From a virus, in the IMG/VR virus record IMGVR_UViG_3300042549_002989, positions 1-64,000 of that record: a stretch of 64,000 nt of DNA. One strand, given 5' to 3'. This document shows, one piece after another, positions 63,229 through 64,000 of this stretch. The translations under genes and the position numbers were made by a program. Below the pieces are notes generated by a model. The model saw nothing but the letters and a program-made list of their open reading frames with translations, did not search any database and was not told where the DNA came from. Each line of letters begins with the position of its first letter. The first letter of the stretch is position 1.

Positions 63229-64000
63229 TTATCTCCATACTTTCTTGCTGAATTGTTCCAGCACTTTTAATTTGATTTCTTTGGGAATGCGTTGTTCCCA
63301 ATCTTGTAACACTGCTTGAACTGTAAAGGCGTATGCCTCAACTGCTGTGTACACCCGTACATCCTTATCTACATGCATACGAAACCCACGAGGGTCATGG
63401 ATGTCCACAGTTGTTTTATGCAGGTAATTTCTCATGTACACAGCGCACCATGCAACACCAGCCTTGATTGCATTATCAAAATGATCTTCTGTTGATGCAG
63501 GTGAATCAAGTTCATGCGCTAGTTTTTCAATGGTTTCTTCTGCTAGTTGTTCAAAATAATTCTTTGTGAGATTGAACGCAGTGAGTGCCTCTACTTTTAG
63601 TTTGTTGAGTTCCTTCTCTCGTTCAATGTCTTCCTTTCGGCTCACAATCAATCGTTTAATTTGTTCTAACTGTTGACCATTGTCCCACTGGTTGTTAACC
63701 CAACGGTACTTCTCTCGGTCGGCATTCTCTAATGAGAAGTGCCAAGACGGTGCGACCACTTCGTAGGGCGTCCTCACAATCTCACCATCAACCAGTTCAA
63801 CTTTGTGACCTGCAAAGTACAGCGCCTTGTCACTAACAACCTCAACGATTACTTCGCTAGATAGGTACACAACCTCACCTGACAGGTGCACATACTCATC
63901 AACCAATGTTTGGGGTTGAGTACCAGTGAGTGATAACTGGGTGTACCAAGTTGTCCGTGCGTATGAATCACTGGGGGTGACTTGGTAGAACACATCAGTC
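63229..64000 (-). CDS. Unknown helical protein, 5' end at or beyond window edge
   Basis: At least 254 residues from GTG63993; the frame stays open to position 64000, so the true start may lie outside. N-terminal beta domain (TQLSLTGTQPQTLVDEYVHL, YLSSEVIVEVVSDKALYFAG), a coiled coil (QIKRLIVSRKEDIEREKELN), then KTTVDIHDPRGFRMHVDKDV and AYAFTVQAVLQDWEQRIPKE. Not recognised. It precedes the zinc-knuckle gene by two bases. Confidence 0.6.
   Translation of the reverse strand, partial: TDVFYQVTPSDSYARTTWYTQLSLTGTQPQTLVDEYVHLSGEVVYLSSEVIVEVVSDKALYFAGHKVELVDGEIVRTPYEVVAPSWHFSLENADREKYRWVNNQWDNGQQLEQIKRLIVSRKEDIEREKELNKLKVEALTAFNLTKNYFEQLAEETIEKLAHELDSPASTEDHFDNAIKAGVAWCAVYMRNYLHKTTVDIHDPRGFRMHVDKDVRVYTAVEAYAFTVQAVLQDWEQRIPKEIKLKVLEQFSKKVWR

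Noticed and set aside
1-64000. Prophage or integrative element
   Set aside because: No integrase, attachment sites, excision module or bacterial flanking genes; the AlpA-like HTH at 58456 alone is not enough.
1-64000. tRNA genes
   Set aside because: I saw no cloverleaf with T-loop GTTCRAANNC and matching arms, but an exhaustive scan (tRNAscan-SE) was not possible.

Overview
The window is a contiguous piece of a tailed-phage genome with a contractile tail (myovirus morphotype). Coding density is very high, genes are mostly joined by ATGA, TAATG or GTGA overlaps, and there is no rRNA, recognisable tRNA, integrase, lysogeny repressor or insertion sequence. Both edges cut through genes, so this is part of a larger genome. 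Two WhiB-like Fe-S proteins, an Rpf-like transglycosylase, TANNNT-type promoters placed for leaderless mRNAs and many families I recognise from actinophages point to an actinobacterial host. The moderately AT-rich composition suits freshwater Actinobacteria better than Streptomyces or Mycobacterium. The host is an inference.

Layout, left to right. (1) About 1-2.8 kb: spike/fibre genes and an M15-type endolysin. (2) 2.8-14.7 kb: packaging and head module with terminase large subunit, metallophosphoesterase, a proteasome/HslV-like Ntn hydrolase, portal, scaffold and major capsid protein. (3) 14.7-18.8 kb: an S74-chaperone fibre protein and neck/connector genes. (4) 18.8-31.4 kb: sheath, tube, frameshifted tail chaperone, tape-measure-like protein with an M15 peptidase domain, LysM/hub proteins, gp25-like wedge, baseplate J and tail protein I. 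(5) 31.4-33.0 kb: a possible SLOG/SAP protein and a small minus-strand island with Dps. (6) 33.2-47.4 kb: replication and recombination genes: a winged-helix initiator-like gene carrying an iteron-like repeat cluster, DnaC-like loader, DnaB-like helicase, primase, SNF2-type helicase, ssDNA-binding candidate, PolA, RecA, Cas4-like exonuclease and two resolvase-like nucleases. (7) 47.4-52.9 kb: SpoVS, then an array of small unknown genes, several of them paralogous micro-families. (8) 52.9-58.8 kb: plus-strand accessory genes (HAD phosphatase, DUF6378, WhiB, Rpf-like enzyme, HTH). (9) 58.8-64 kb: a minus-strand operon of WhiB, DUF932 and small acidic or zinc-ribbon proteins.

The least conventional items are the HslV-like Ntn hydrolase at the place where a prohead protease is expected, the recurrent TANNNT-N6-ATG signal that predicts leaderless transcripts, the repeat cluster inside the initiator-like gene as a candidate origin, phage SpoVS, the +1 or -2 frameshift in the tail chaperone, the paralogous micro-gene array, and two large RNA structures (14367-14399 and 57786-57845). 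No single wholly new multi-gene system could be demonstrated from sequence alone. Family assignments rest on motifs and gene order recalled from known families; no database search was run.
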